From NCBI GenBank assembly GCA_010909165.1, contig MU008156.1, forward strand, positions 434,001-498,000: 64,000 bases of DNA, in the 5' to 3' direction. Under the pieces are notes generated by a model. It was not told where the DNA came from. It searched no databases and saw nothing but the letters and a program-made list of their open reading frames with translations. Positions 35,027 to 46,791 of this stretch are shown piece after piece. This stretch comes from Anthoceros angustus. Its lineage: Eukaryota > Streptophyta > Anthocerotopsida > Anthocerotales > Anthocerotaceae. Numbering within the stretch: position 1 is the first letter of the stretch; every line of letters starts with the position of its first letter. A program made the translations under genes and the position numbers.

Positions 35027-36082
35027 TGTCGTTTGTCTTTCTTCTATCCCACTGCTAGGCAAACAAGAAGGTAAGAAACTATCTCATTCTTAAGTAGACA
35101 AGAAAGTGTGAAACTTTGTCAGACGGAGGACACTTTCTGAGTGGAAAAGATCCTTACCATGTACAGGAGGACTTTGGTGTACAAGTGGAAATGATAGGAC
35201 ACTGTCTCTTGTGTGTGTGATAGGAGACGAAACAGGGAATGTTCTCACACCAGGGAATGTTCACTCCAGTGAGTCCCTAGGTAACATGGCCCCAGATGAC
35301 AGTCTGTGCAGCTGTATCCTGATGCAGTCCTGAGCTACTTCCAGTGCAGCATTGCAACAGCACCAAGGATCAAAACTGTACCCTTAAAAATGGCCTATAT
35401 AGTTCCCAAAATGGCCCTGTTGGAGGGTTCGAGGAATATTCTTGAGTAGCAGGGCTCCATCTATCAATAATGCCAGAAGTGAGAATTTCACCACACGACC
35501 TGATCCGGGAGCTGCAACAGCAAGTATATAATGCGACTGTGCAGAAATCAAATTCTCCTGCAACATCTATCTCACAGTCCAAACCTGGAGATGCGTACGA
35601 CAATTGTTTCCGGCAAGACGTCAAGATGTGAAAACTGGGCTGCGGAGCAATCTTTCCAATCTTGCAGACTGACAATCTTGCGATCCCACAACATCGCAAA
35701 CTCTCATCAATCTCGCAACGGTACCACTCAATCCTCCACTTCTGACTCGCAAGTATTGGTAAAGTGACCCACACTGTAGGATGCAGCAAAGGCGGCACTG
35801 CTTGTTCAGTCCCCCGGTTCATCTGTGGTGGGGCGATTCTCAAATGTATATCACACGTCATCTGCGAGAGAAGGAAGGGAAGGAGGCTTAGCAGTTCAGC
35901 TGGCAGCGACAAATCGTGGACGCTGCCGGATACGGATGAGGCTAGGCGCCTGGGAAGTGGCAGAGCCAGTTGTCAGGATTCCACGTACTCCGGCACCTGA
36001 TAAATCTGCGCAGCTGCGGGAAGCACGCACATAGACCACTTGGAGCCTGGCATCGTCCATGAGCGTGTGTGTTGGTGCCATG

Positions 36083-38261
36083 ATGGAGGCGGTGGTGGGC
36101 CTGGTTGTGGCTAGTCTGCTGCTGCTGCTGCTGGCCATGGCTCCTGCGGCCTGCGGTCTTCCTGTGCCCCCGCCGGACCTGGAGAATTGTCACACCGATT
36201 CTACTTTCCTTCCATCCACCTGCTGCAGGAAATCGAGTGCTGCCCTGTCCTGCCCACGCGCCCGTGAAGGATTTCTCGTGGGACAGTCTGGAGGGATGGC
36301 GGATGCGGGAGCGGCTGGCGGCGCACCAGCTGAGTCCGCAGGACACCGCCCGCCTCAATCGAGCTTACCAGCTCATGAGCAGCCTTCCGGACGACGATCC
36401 TCGGTCCCTCAAGCATCATGCCAACCTCCATTGCGCCTACTCCAACAGATGTTGTTTATGCGCAGCGCGGTTGATTTGTTGTTGAATGGGAATACTGTTC
36501 CTTATTGTTGATGTCTCTGTAACACATGGACAGATTCACTGGTCATGGCTGTTGATGCCCTGGCATTGATGGTTCCTGTTCTTCCACGAAAGGATTTTGG
36601 CGACGCTGCTAGGCGACCGCACCTTTGCTCTTCCCTTTTGGAATTGGGACAACCAGGATCTCACGCTAAGGCTGGGTGAGGACGGCGAGCTGGAGTATCT
36701 GCCTGGCATGATCCTAAAGCTTACGTGAAACAACCGTTTCTGAGCAACTGTAGAATAACTGTGAAGAGGCTGCCTCCCAGCCTAGTAGACCTCCGGTTTA
36801 ACGAGTTCGCACACCCGGAGCAGGTTACCAAGCCTCTCAACCTTCCGCCTGACGCCCTTCGCCTCTCCAACTCAACATCATGCATCAGGCAAGAGATGCG
36901 CCGTTTTGAAAGAGTGGATGAATTCATTTGGTTATCTGGTGATGTGAGTGGACACGTTGTCAACCTTGGACATGAGAAGGATGTCGGCAGTCTTGAACCT
37001 GGCATGCCCATTGTCCAGGTGATGGTGAGTGGAAGCGGAACAGCAAGTTTGTTCTTGGGCGAACCATACTTTTATGGGGATCCCGTGGAGCCATTTCCTC
37101 AATTTACATCCCTATTTGGGACCTGGAAACTGGCCCTCACTCCGACGTTCACGTCTCCACAGGCAATGAGTCCAGGCCCGACTATGCCGAGATGGGCAAC
37201 ATCGGCATGTCTGCTTCGGATCCTATTTTCTGCATTCACCATGCCAACATTGACCGCCTTTGGGAGGTATTCAGCTCAAGTTTCAGTCTTTCGACTGTGT
37301 GTTCATGAATGCAGCCATTCTCTCGTCCATCCATCCCTTCCTTCATTCTTTTTCCCCTCCATGTTGAGGAATGTTGACTGGTGCATCTATGTAGTACACT
37401 CTGTTTGCAGCTTGAATCTCCCTTGCAATGCTGGTGAAGGTGTGGAAAAGCATCCCGGAAGGATGGAGAACCGACTTCACGGACCCTGACTTTCTCGACA
37501 CAGAGTTCGACTGCTACGATGAGAATGCTGATTTGGCAAGCTGGTTACAATCTGCATTCCCCTCGCAAATTCCTCAGTCAGGCTAGGTCAAATTGTAACA
37601 GCAACAGTGTGAAACAAAGAGAAAGAAATGGGGACGACTGCTTGGATTCACTACTGAGTCACATCTGCAGGTGAGGGTGCGTGTGGAAGACTCACTGGAT
37701 CTTCTCAAGATGCGCACCAGCTACCAGGCGATGGACGACGGTGACGATCAGTGGATCAGGTACAACGCGACCGTATGCTCCACCCTGTCCCCTCAAGAGC
37801 ACACAGGATGTGGTGGTGGCGGTGGACGGAGAGCCCACCGAGCTGGCCGTGCCCAGACCGGCCCCCAGGCCAGGGGAGTGGGAGGAGGTGCTGGTCCTGG
37901 ACGGCATGCGGGCTGATGTTTTATCACCCACCTTGTACCCAGAGATTCTTGCCTTCACAACCAGGTTGCTGCTGTGATTTCTAGGTGTCTGTAGCAGATT
38001 TGTGAATCGCGATCAAGAACGCTGTTCCTGTTGGATGGAGACTCTCGTGATGGCGAGGAGCCGATCCTGGGTATGTTGGGGCCTGGAAGGAACGAGACTC
38101 CACGGTGTGGAAAGCCGACACGCCCAACTGCTGCAGTTTGAAGCCTATGCCTAAGCTGAGGGAGAAGTTGCGGTCGGGGCCGGGGCGGTGGTCAGGAGTC
38201 CTGCAAGCTCTGCGCAGGTGACCGAAGTGTTGTTTGTAACGTTGGGAAGCATGAGGAACAC
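36083..38261 (+). pseudogene. PPO: PPO pseudogene 2, with inverted C-terminal exon
   Basis: It is recognisable from the signal peptide ([11 protein letters not shown]) through the CuA, CuB and DWL regions, and is closest to PPO5. Lesions against PPO4 and PPO5: a short deletion near 36200 shifts the frame; the end of exon 1, including the second Cys of HCAYC and the splice donor, is deleted near 36440; PWHRW reads PWH-stop-W (TGA at about 36568); single-base losses occur near 36713, 36870 and 37122; and a 32 bp deletion lies in the last exon near 37793. The C-terminal KFDV-region sequence (about 37951-38261) is present but in reverse orientation. The Tyr before the CuB HH pair is Cys. It cannot make an active PPO. 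Confidence 0.93.
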
Positions 38262-38267
38262 TCCCCT

Positions 38268-38800
38268 ATGAAGATTTTGCAGGCCACAACGGTACCATCA
38301 ATGAAGCATTTTGAAAGATGAGCAGATTAAGGAGAAACTGTTGAGTGCAGCAATTTCCATCTTAGGCTGTGTTGCAGTGATTTCAGCAGTAACAGGCATG
38401 GTGGCATGGTGGCATGGTCCATTCTGAAATGCCTGCCACAAATGGGGTCCATCGTGCCCTGCACCTTTGGGTTAACATAATCACCCAAGATGTACGTTCT
38501 CCTTGCCCTGTGCTAGAGCAGGCTGTCAAAACAGGTTGTTGCAGAATCGAGCCTCCTACCTAGAACTGGAATCTAATGATATTCGAGGAGCAGAGAAAGA
38601 TTGTGTGAAAGTCAGAGTAATCGCAGGATCACCTTACAGCCTGGAGCAACGGTGCATCAGCCCATTCCTGCTGGCTGGAACGCCTTCTCCTACACCTTGG
38701 AACGGGAGACGACATTCGTCGGATGCAACCACGGTGGATGCTCAATTACACCGTACTCTTCAACATGGGAGACGGCCTTGTCATCTCCAGTGAACACCGG
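38268..38800 (+). pseudogene. PRN: Truncated pirin after PPO2
   Basis: Matches pirin exon 5 (from ATGAAGATTTTGCAGGCCAC), exon 6 and most of exon 7. Exons 1-4 are absent, exon 6 contains an inserted GGCATGGT repeat, and the C-terminal end is missing after GLVIS. Exon 7 also lacks the region corresponding to [16 protein letters not shown]. No open frame spans it. Confidence 0.9.
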
Positions 38801-39605
38801 TGAGTCCCCAGATAACATGGCCCCAGATGACAGTCTGTGCAGCTGTATCCTGATGCAGTCCTGAGCTACTTCCAGTGCAGCATTGCAACAGCACCAAGGA
38901 TCAAAACTGTACCCTTAAAAATGGCCTATATAGTTCCCAAAATGGCCCTGTTGGAGGGTTCGAGGAATATTCTTGAGTAGCAGGGCTCCATCTATCAATA
39001 ATGCCAGAAGTGAGAATTTCACCACACGACCTGATCCGGAGCTGCAACAGCAAGTATATAATGCGACTGTGCAGAAATCAAATTCTCCTGCAACATCTAT
39101 CTCACAGTCCAAACCTGGAGATGCGTACGACAATTGTTTCCGGCAAGACGTCAAGATGTGAAAACTGGGCTGCGGAGCAATCTTCCAATCTTGCAGACTG
39201 ACAATCTTGCGATCCCACAACATCGCAAACTCTCATCAATCTCGCAACGGTACCACTCAATCCTCCACTTCTGACTCACCAAGTATTGGTAAAGTGACCC
39301 ACACTGTAGGATGCAGCAAAGGCGGCACTGCTTGTTCAGTCCCCAGTTCATCTGTGGTGGGGCGATTCTCAAATGTATATCACACGTCATCTGCGAGAGA
39401 AGGAAGGAAGGAGGCTTAGCAGTTCAGCTGGCAGCGACAAATCGTGGACGCTGCCGGATACGGATGAGGCTAGGCGCCTGGGAAGTGGCAGAGCCAGTTG
39501 TCAGGATTCCACGTACTCCGGCACCTGATAAATCTGCGCAGCTGCGGGAAGCACGCACATAGACCACTTGGAGCCTGGCATCGTCCATGAGCGTGTGTTG
39601 GTGCC

Positions 39606-41784
39606 ATGATGATGGGCGGTGGTGGGCCTGGTTGTGGCTAGTCTGCTGCTGCTGCTGCTGGCCATGGCTCCTGCGGCCTGCGGTCTTCCTGTGCCCCGCC
39701 GGACCTGGAGAATTGTCACACCGATTCTACTTTCCTTCCATCCACCTGCTGCAGGAAATCGAGTGCTGCCCTGTCCTGCCCACGCGCCCCGTGAAGGATT
39801 TCTCGTGGGACAGTCTGGAGGGATGGCGGATGCGGGAGCGGCTGGCGGCGCACCAGCTGAGTCCGCAGGACACCGCCCGCCTCAATCGAGCTTACCAGCT
39901 CATGAGCAGCCTTCCGGACGACGATCCTCGGTCCCTCAAGCATCATGCCAACCTCCATTGCGCCTACTCCAACAGATGTTGTTTATGCGCAGCGCGGTTG
40001 ATTTGTTGTTGAATGGGAATACTGTTCCTTATTGTTGATGTCTCTGTAACACATGGACAGATTCACTGGTCATGGCTGTTGATGCCCTGGCATTGATGGT
40101 TCCTGTTCTTCCACGAAAGGATTTTGGCGACGCTGCTAGGCGACCGCACCTTTGCTCTTCCCTTTGGAATTGGGACAACCAGGATCTCACGCTAAGGCTG
40201 GGTGAGGACGGCGAGCTGGAGTATCTGCCTGGCATGATCCTAAAGCTTACGTGAAACAACCGTTTCTGAGCAACTGTAGAATAACTGTGAAGAGGCTGCC
40301 TCCCAGCCTAGTAGACCTCCAGTTTAACGAGTTCGCACACCCGGAGCAGGTTACCAAGCCTCTCAACCTTCCGCCTGACGCCTTCGCCTCCAACTCAACA
40401 TCATGCATCAGGCAAGAGATGCGCCGTTTTGAAAGAGTGGATGAATTCATTTGGTTATCTGGTGATGTGAGTGGACACGTTGTCAACCTTGGACATGAGA
40501 AGGATGTCGGCAGTCTTGAACCTGGCATGCCCATTGTCCAGGTGATGGTGAGTGGAAGCGGAACAGCAAGTTTGTTCTTGGGCGAACCATACTTTTATGG
40601 GGATCCCGTGGAGCCATTTCCTCAATTTACATCCCTATTTGGGACCCTGGAAACTGGCCTCACTCCGACGTTCACGTCTCCACAGGCAATGAGTCCAGGC
40701 CCGACTATGCCGAGATGGGCAACATCGGCATGTCTGCTTCGGATCCTATTTTCTGCATTCACCATGCCAACATTGACCGCCTTTGGGAGGTATTCAGCTC
40801 AAGTTTCAGTCTTTCGACTGTGTGTTCATGAATGCAGCCATTCTCTCGTCCATCCATCCCTTCCTTCATTCTTTTTCCCCTCCATGTTGAGGAATGTTGA
40901 CTGGTGCATCTATGTAGTACACTCTGTTTGCAGCTTGAATCTCCCTTGCAATGCTGGTGAAGGTGTGGAAAAGCATCCCGGAAGGATGGAGAACCGACTT
41001 CACGGACCCTGACTTTCTCGACACAGAGTTCGACTGCTACGATGAGAATGCTGATTTGGCAAGCTGGTTACAATCTGCATTCCCTGCAAATTCCTCAGTC
41101 AGGCTAGGTCAAATTGTAACAGCAACAGTGTGAAACAAAGAGAAAGAAATGGGGACGACTGCTTGGATTCACTACTGAGTCACATCTGCAGGTGAGGGTG
41201 CGTGTGGAAGACTCACTGGATCTTCTCAAGATGCGCACCAGCTACCAGGCGATGGACGACGGTGACGATCAGTGGATCAGGTACAACGCGACCGTATGCT
41301 CCACCCTGTCCCCTCAAGAGCACACAGGATGTGGTGGTGGCGGTGGACGGAGAGCCCACCGAGCTGGCTGTGCCCAGACCGGCCCCAGGCCAGGGGAGTG
41401 GGAGGAGGTGCTGGTCCTGGACGGCATGCGGGCTGATGTTTTATCACCCACCTTGTACCCAGAGATTCTTGCCTTCACAACCAGGTTGCTGCTGTGATTT
41501 CTAGGTGTCTGTAGCAGGATTTGTGAATCGCGATCAAGAACGCTGTTCCTGTTGGATGGAGACTCTCGTGATGGCGAGGAGCCGATCCTGGGTATGTTGG
41601 GGGCCTGGAAGGAACGAGACTCCCACGGTGTGGAAAGCCGACACGCCCAACTGCTGCAGTTTGAAGCCTATGCCTAAGCTGAGGGAGAAGTTGCGGTCGG
41701 GGCCGGGGCGGTGGTCAGGAGTCCTGCAAGCTCTGCGCAGGTGACCGAAGTGTTGTTTGTAACGTTGGGAAGCATGAGGAACAC
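39606..41784 (+). pseudogene. PPO: PPO pseudogene 3, with inverted C-terminal exon
   Basis: Nearly identical to PPO2 and carrying the same exon 1 deletion, the same TGA in PWHRW (about 40094), the same internal deletion in the last exon and the same inverted C-terminal segment (about 41473-41784). It differs by small indels: the start region reads ATGATGATGGGC, which disrupts the signal-peptide frame; CCC runs differ in length near 39700 and 39788; and a C is missing from CTTCGCC near 40381. In exon 3 it has the base that PPO2 lacks (GGGACCCTGG) but lacks another (GGCCTCAC). Confidence 0.93.
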
Positions 41785-41790
41785 TCCCCT

Positions 41791-42325
41791 ATGAAGATTT
41801 TGCAGGCCACAACGGTACCATCAATGAAGCATTTTGAAAGATGAGCAGATTAAGGAGAAACTGTTGGAGTGCAGCAATTTCCATCTTAGGCTGTGTTGCA
41901 GTGGATTTCAGCAGTAACAGGCATGGTGGCATGGTGGCATGGTCCATTCTGAAATGCCTGCCGCAAATGGGGTCCATCGTGCCCTGCACCTTTGGGTTAA
42001 CATAATCACCCAAGATGTACGTTCTCCTTGCCCTGTGCTAGAGCAGGCTGTCAAAACGGGTTGTTGCAGAATCGAGCCTCCCTACCTAGAACTGGAATCT
42101 AATGATATTCGAGGAGCAGAGAAAGATTGTGTGAAAGTCAGAGTAATCGCAGGATCACCTTACAGCCTGGAGCAACGGTGCATCAGCCCATTCCTGCTGG
42201 CTGGAACGCCTTCTCCTACACCTTGGAACGGGAGACGACATTCGTCGGATGCAACCACGGTGGATGCTCAATTACACCGTACTCTTCAACATGGGAGACG
42301 GCCTTGTCATCTCCAGTGAACACCG
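41791..42325 (+). pseudogene. PRN: Truncated pirin after PPO3
   Basis: The duplicate of the fragment at 38268-38800, with the same missing exons and insert. The junction to the following unit lies at the sequence GGTGAGTCCCCAGATAAC. Confidence 0.9.
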
Positions 42326-43058
42326 GTGAGTCCCCAGATAACATGGCCCCAGATGACAGTCTGTGCAGCTTCGTCCTGAAATTCCTGATGCAGTCCTGCG
42401 AGTGCAGCATTGCAACAGCACCAAGGCTCCAAAATGGTGCTCTAAGAATGACCTACATGGTTGCCAACATGGCCCCGTTGGAGGAATTGTCTTCAGCAGC
42501 AGGGCTCCATGTCGGTAACGCCAAAAGGAGTCAAATTCAACACACGTCCTGATCTGGGAGCTGCAACAGCAACCACATGATGCCATTCTACGCTGTAATT
42601 AATTTCTCCTTCAAAATCTATGTCATAACGACATTTGCTTCCGGTCTGTTGCAATTGCACATGCGCCTTTCAAGACCTGACGGTGGGAAAACTGGCTTGC
42701 GGACCAAATCTTTCCAATCTTGCAATCTCCCAACTTTGCAAACTCTTGCAATCCCTCAATCTCGCAATCCTAAATCGTAAATCCTAAATCCTCCGCTTGT
42801 CATTCGGAACTCTTGGTAAAGTGAGCGGACAGTTTAGGACGTGTGTGCAGCCGCCCGATCTCAGCACAGGCGACACTGCCTGTTCAGTCTGTCAGTTCAT
42901 CTGTTGTCGGGCAATAGTCAATTGTGCATCACACGTCATCTGCAGCGGCGCAGCTGGCAGTGAGGAATCGGGTCGTCGCTTCCGGATACAGATGAGGCAG
43001 GCGCTTGGGAAAAGGCAGAGCCAGTTGTGAGGATTCCACGTACCAGCCTCCGGCACGT
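42326..43058. other. Spacer upstream of PPO4
   Basis: A diverged copy of the spacer upstream of PPO2 and PPO3 (both contain GCATTGCAACAGCACCAAGG and ACACGTCATCTGC). No gene is recognised; the last part is the PPO4 promoter. Confidence 0.6.
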
Positions 43059-43065
43059 CATAAAT
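43059..43065 (+). promoter_or_regulatory. TATA-like element of PPO4
   Basis: CATAAAT lies 84 bp before the ATG, inside a block (GGCACGTCATAAATTTGCGC) conserved in PPO2, PPO3 and, less well, PPO5. Confidence 0.5.
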
Positions 43066-43148
43066 TTGCGCAGCTGCGGGAAGCATGCACTTTCAGCACT
43101 TGGAACTTGGAGGCATCGTCCATAAGTGTGTTCTGTGTGGGTGCCGTG

Positions 43149-45367
43149 ATGGAGGCGGTGGTGGGCCTGGTTGTAGCTAGCCTGCTCCTGGCCATGGCTC
43201 CCACGGCCTGTGGCCTGCCTGTGCCCGCGCCGGATCTGAAGAACTGTCACACCGCTTCTGCTTATTTTCCTTCCATCCACCTGCTGCAGGAAATCGAGTG
43301 CTGCCCCGTCCTGCCCTCGCGCCCCGTGAAGAATTTCTCGTGGAACAGTCTGGAGGGATGGCCGCTGCGGGTGCGGCCGCCGGCCCACCAGCTCAGCCCG
43401 CAGGACAGCGCTCGCCTCAATCGAGCTTACCAGCTCATGAGCAGCCTCCCGGACGACGATCCTCGCTCCCTCAAGCAGCAGGCCAACCTCCATTGCGCCT
43501 ACTGCGCTGGCGCGTTTCCCAGCCCTTGGAATAGCAGCATCTCGCTTCAGGTACCCGACTCGGCTCGCCTGTAAAGAATCTCATTGCGAGTCCAACACAA
43601 GTTGTTTATGCGCCGTCAGTCTTTGTTGATGTTGGTTGTTGTTGGTGTTGAGCATTTTTACACGAGATTGATGTGTGTGTAACGCATGGACAGATTCACT
43701 GGTCATGGCTGTTGATGCCCTGGCATCGATGGTTCTTGTTCTTCCACGAAAGGATCTTGGCGACGCTGCTAGGGGACCGCACCTTTGCTCTTCCCTTCTG
43801 GAATTGGGACAACCAGGATCTCACGCTCAGGCTCGGTGCGGACGGCGAGCTGGAGTATCTGCCTGGCATGATCCCTAAAGCTTACCTGAAACAACCCTTT
43901 CTGAGCAACTGTAGGAGGACTGTGAAGAGGCTGCCTCCCAGCCTGGTAGACCTCCGGTTTAACGTGTTCAGGCACCCAGAGCAGGTTACGAAGCCTCTCA
44001 ACCTGCCTCCTGACGCCCTTCGCCGCTCCAATCTCAACATCATGCATCAGGCAAGAGATGCCTCCTTTTTGAAAGAGAGGATTCTTTTAGTTATCGTATC
44101 TTGGTGATGTCCGTCGCCACAGTGTCATCCTTATGACAAGATAGTCGACAATCTTGAACCTGACATGCCTACTGTCCAGGTGATGGTGAGTGGAAGCGGG
44201 ACAGCAAGTTTGTTCTTGGGCCAAGCATACCGGCATGGGGATCCCGTGGAGCCATTTCCTCAACCTAGATCCCGATTTGGGACCCTGGAAACTGGACCTC
44301 ACTCCAACGTTCACGTCTCCACAGGCAACGAGTCCACGCCTGACTATGCTGAGATGGGCAACATCGGCATTTCGGCTCGGGATCCTATTTTCTACACTCA
44401 CCATGGCAACATTGACCGCCTTTGGGAGGTATTCAGCTCAAGTTTCAGTCGTTCGACTGGTTGTTCATGAATACAGTCATTCTCTCGTTCATCTATCCCT
44501 TCATTCATCCATTCTGCCCTCCATGTTGAGGGGTGTTGAGATCTGGTCCATCTTTGTAGTACAATCTGTTTGCAGCTTGAATCTCCCTTGCAATGCTGGT
44601 GAAGGTGTGGAAAAGCATCCCGGGAGGATCGAGAATCGACTTCACGGACCCTGACTTTCTCGACACAGAGTTCGTCTTCTACGACGAGAATGCTGATTTG
44701 GTACGAATTTCTCAGCCAGGCTAGGTTAAATTGTGACAGCAACTTTGTGAAAGATGGAGAGAAATCGAGACGACTGCGTGGATTCACCAGTTGGTCACAC
44801 CTGCAGGTGAGGGTGCGTGTGGGAGACTCACTGGATCTTCTCAAGATGGGCATCACCTACCAGCCGATGGACGAAGGTGACAACGAGTGGATCAGTTACA
44901 ACGCAACCGCATGCTCGACCCTGCCCCCTGCAGAAGCGGAGGCTTGGGTGTCCGGGCTCTCCAAGAGCACGCAGGATGTGGTGGTGGCGGTGGACGGAGA
45001 GCTCACCGAGCTGGCCGTGCCCAGACCGGCCCCCAAGCCAGGGGAGTGGGAGGAGGTGCTGGTCCTGGACGGCATGCGGGCTAACTGGGCTCAGCCCGCA
45101 CACTTGGAGGTGTTCCTCATGCTTCCCAACGTCACAAACAACACTTCGGCCACCTGCGCAGAGCTTGCAGGACTCCTCACCACCGCCCCTTACTTCGGCC
45201 CCGACCGCAACTTCTCCCTCAGCTTAGGTATAGGCTCCAAACTGCAGGAGTTGGGCGTGTCGGATTTCCTCTCCGTGGGAGTTTCGCTCCTTCCAGGCCC
45301 CCAACATACCCAGGAACGGCCCCTCACAATCGCCAGCGTCTCCATCCAGCTGGAACAGCCTTCTTGA
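43149..45367 (+). CDS. PPO: Secreted polyphenol oxidase (PPO4)
   Basis: Five exons (43149-43550, 43694-44050, 44180-44428, 44605-44700, 44807-45367) give 554 aa. It has a signal peptide ([20 protein letters not shown]). CuA is His115 (HCAYC), His136 and His145 (PWHRW). CuB is His294, His298 and the HH pair 327-328 ([11 protein letters not shown], with Gly replacing the usual Ala or Ser). DWL region: [18 protein letters not shown]. The C-terminal domain is complete, ending in QLEQPS, with potential N-glycosylation sites (NNT, NFS). Intron 2 uses a GC donor (CATCAG/GCAAGA). Exon 4 needs an AAG acceptor before GTGTGG. The protein should oxidise phenols in the secretory pathway or cell wall, possibly as a latent enzyme because the C-terminal shielding domain is present. 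It is intact. Confidence 0.93.
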
Positions 45368-45441
45368 TCATGAGTCACAAAACCCTGCTCCACATGCCTA
45401 GAAAGCACAGCAGCAGCCTGGTTGTGAAGGCCGTGTTCTTT

Positions 45442-46255
45442 TATGAAGATTTTGCAGATCACAACGGTACCATCAAAAGCTGGTGGCGTTGTAAGTCGAC
45501 AGCTTGAATCATTTTGAAGGATGAGCTGATTCAGAAAGGTGAACGGTTGGAATGAAGCCATCTTCACCTTAGTTTGGACACACCTGGTGTATTCCAGTGG
45601 ATGACAGCAGTAAGAGGCCTGGTCCATTCTGAAAATCCGGCATGCCTGCCGCAAATGGGGTTCATCGTGCTCTGCAGTTCAACAGACAAGATGTACGTTC
45701 TCCTTTGCCCTGTGCTAGAGCGGGCATTGAAGTATGCTTCCTCTGGCTTCTGGTGACTAGGAAGTAAACTGGTTTAGGGTTAGAGGGTGGTTTAGGGTTT
45801 AGAGTTTTGGGTGTGAAATCACAGGTGTATACGACTCGCACGCGGACTCCAACCATGTTTCTGCATTTCACCTAATAGCCTGGAGCAACGGCGCAGCAGC
45901 CCATTCCTGCTGGGCTGGCTGGAACGCCTTCTCCTACACCTTGGAAGGGCAGACGACATTCGGAAGCTCGTAGGATGTACCCACGGTGCATGCTCATTAC
46001 AGCGTACTCTTCAACATGGGAGATGGCCTTCTCATCTCCAACCGGTCGGACAAGCCGAGACGGTTTCTGCGCATAGCTGGACAACCCTTGAACGAGCCTG
46101 TTGCAGAGTTCGGTCCAGTCATGATGAACACGCAGGAGATATTAGAGGCTATCCAAGATATGTAAGATATTTGAGGCTATCCAAGATCACCAAAACCACC
46201 GAAATGGCTTGAGAGGGCACGGACATAGGTATCGGATGCAATCAGAGGTTGGTGT
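45442..46255 (+). pseudogene. PRN: Truncated pirin after PPO4
   Basis: Contains degenerate exon 5 (from ATGAAGATTTTGCAG), exon 6 (TGGATGACAGCAGTAAGAGG) and the second half of exon 7. The first part of exon 7 is replaced by telomere-like repeats (about 45770-45812). Stops interrupt the cupin region (CCTAATAGCC near 45871), and the end is scrambled by a short internal repeat (GAGGCTATCCAAGAT twice near 46145-46185). Confidence 0.88.
45766..45812 (+). repeat. Interstitial telomere-like repeats
   Basis: Short degenerate runs of the plant telomere motif TTTAGGG: GGTTTAGGGTTAGAGGG, then GGTTTAGGGTTTAGAG. They lie exactly where pirin 2 has the start of exon 7. Confidence 0.75.
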
Positions 46256-46261
46256 AGTTTG

Positions 46262-46715
46262 TCACTTTTCTGTCCTATTGTTAAGGTCTACAAGAAAGAA
46301 AAAAGTTGTCAGACGCGAGAGATTTTTTGAGAGGGAAAGATCCTAACTTTGCGCATAAAGCAGGACTCTATGCAAGATAGGTACAAGCCTACAAGACTGG
46401 ATGCATAACGTGGGTTGTTGGTTGTTCGGTCACTTACCAGCTGCCTTGCGCGACAATTTAGGATGTGGCCCTGGCCAAGCTCAGCAAAGGCGGCACTGCC
46501 TGCTGAGTCTGCTAGTTCATCTGTCTGGGGACGATAGTCAGAATATGTCACACGTCATCTGCGAGAGAATCAAGGGAGGATTAGCAGCTCATTCTAGCAG
46601 CGAGGAGTCGGGTCGTTGCCTTCCGAATGAGATGATGAAATGAGACAGGCGCTCGGGAAGTGGCAGAGCCAGTTGTTACGATTCCATGAACGGCCCATAC
46701 GCGACATCAGCACAT
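46262..46715. other. Spacer upstream of PPO5
   Basis: Related to the spacer upstream of PPO2-PPO4 (GGCGGCACTGCCTG, ACACGTCATCTGCGAGAG). The part up to 46534 was copied again into PPO5 intron 4. Confidence 0.6.
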
Positions 46716-46722
46716 GATAAAT
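46716..46722 (+). promoter_or_regulatory. TATA-like element of PPO5
   Basis: GATAAAT lies 70 bp before the chosen ATG, in the position equivalent to the PPO4 element. Confidence 0.45.
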
Positions 46723-46791
46723 CTACGAGGAAGCACGCACCTTGAGCACTCGGAGGCATCGTCCATGAGTTGGTTGTGCGTGGGGACCGTG

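Larger units (their letters stand above)
35270..42325 (+). repeat. Tandem segmental duplication, two ~3.5 kb units
   Basis: Unit A (about 35270-38800) and unit B (about 38800-42325) each contain a PPO pseudogene followed by a truncated pirin. A third, more diverged unit (PPO4) begins at about 42325. A and B differ almost only by one- or two-base indels, mostly in homopolymers or short repeats. Both carry the same large lesions, so the duplication happened after the unit had decayed. Confidence 0.93.
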
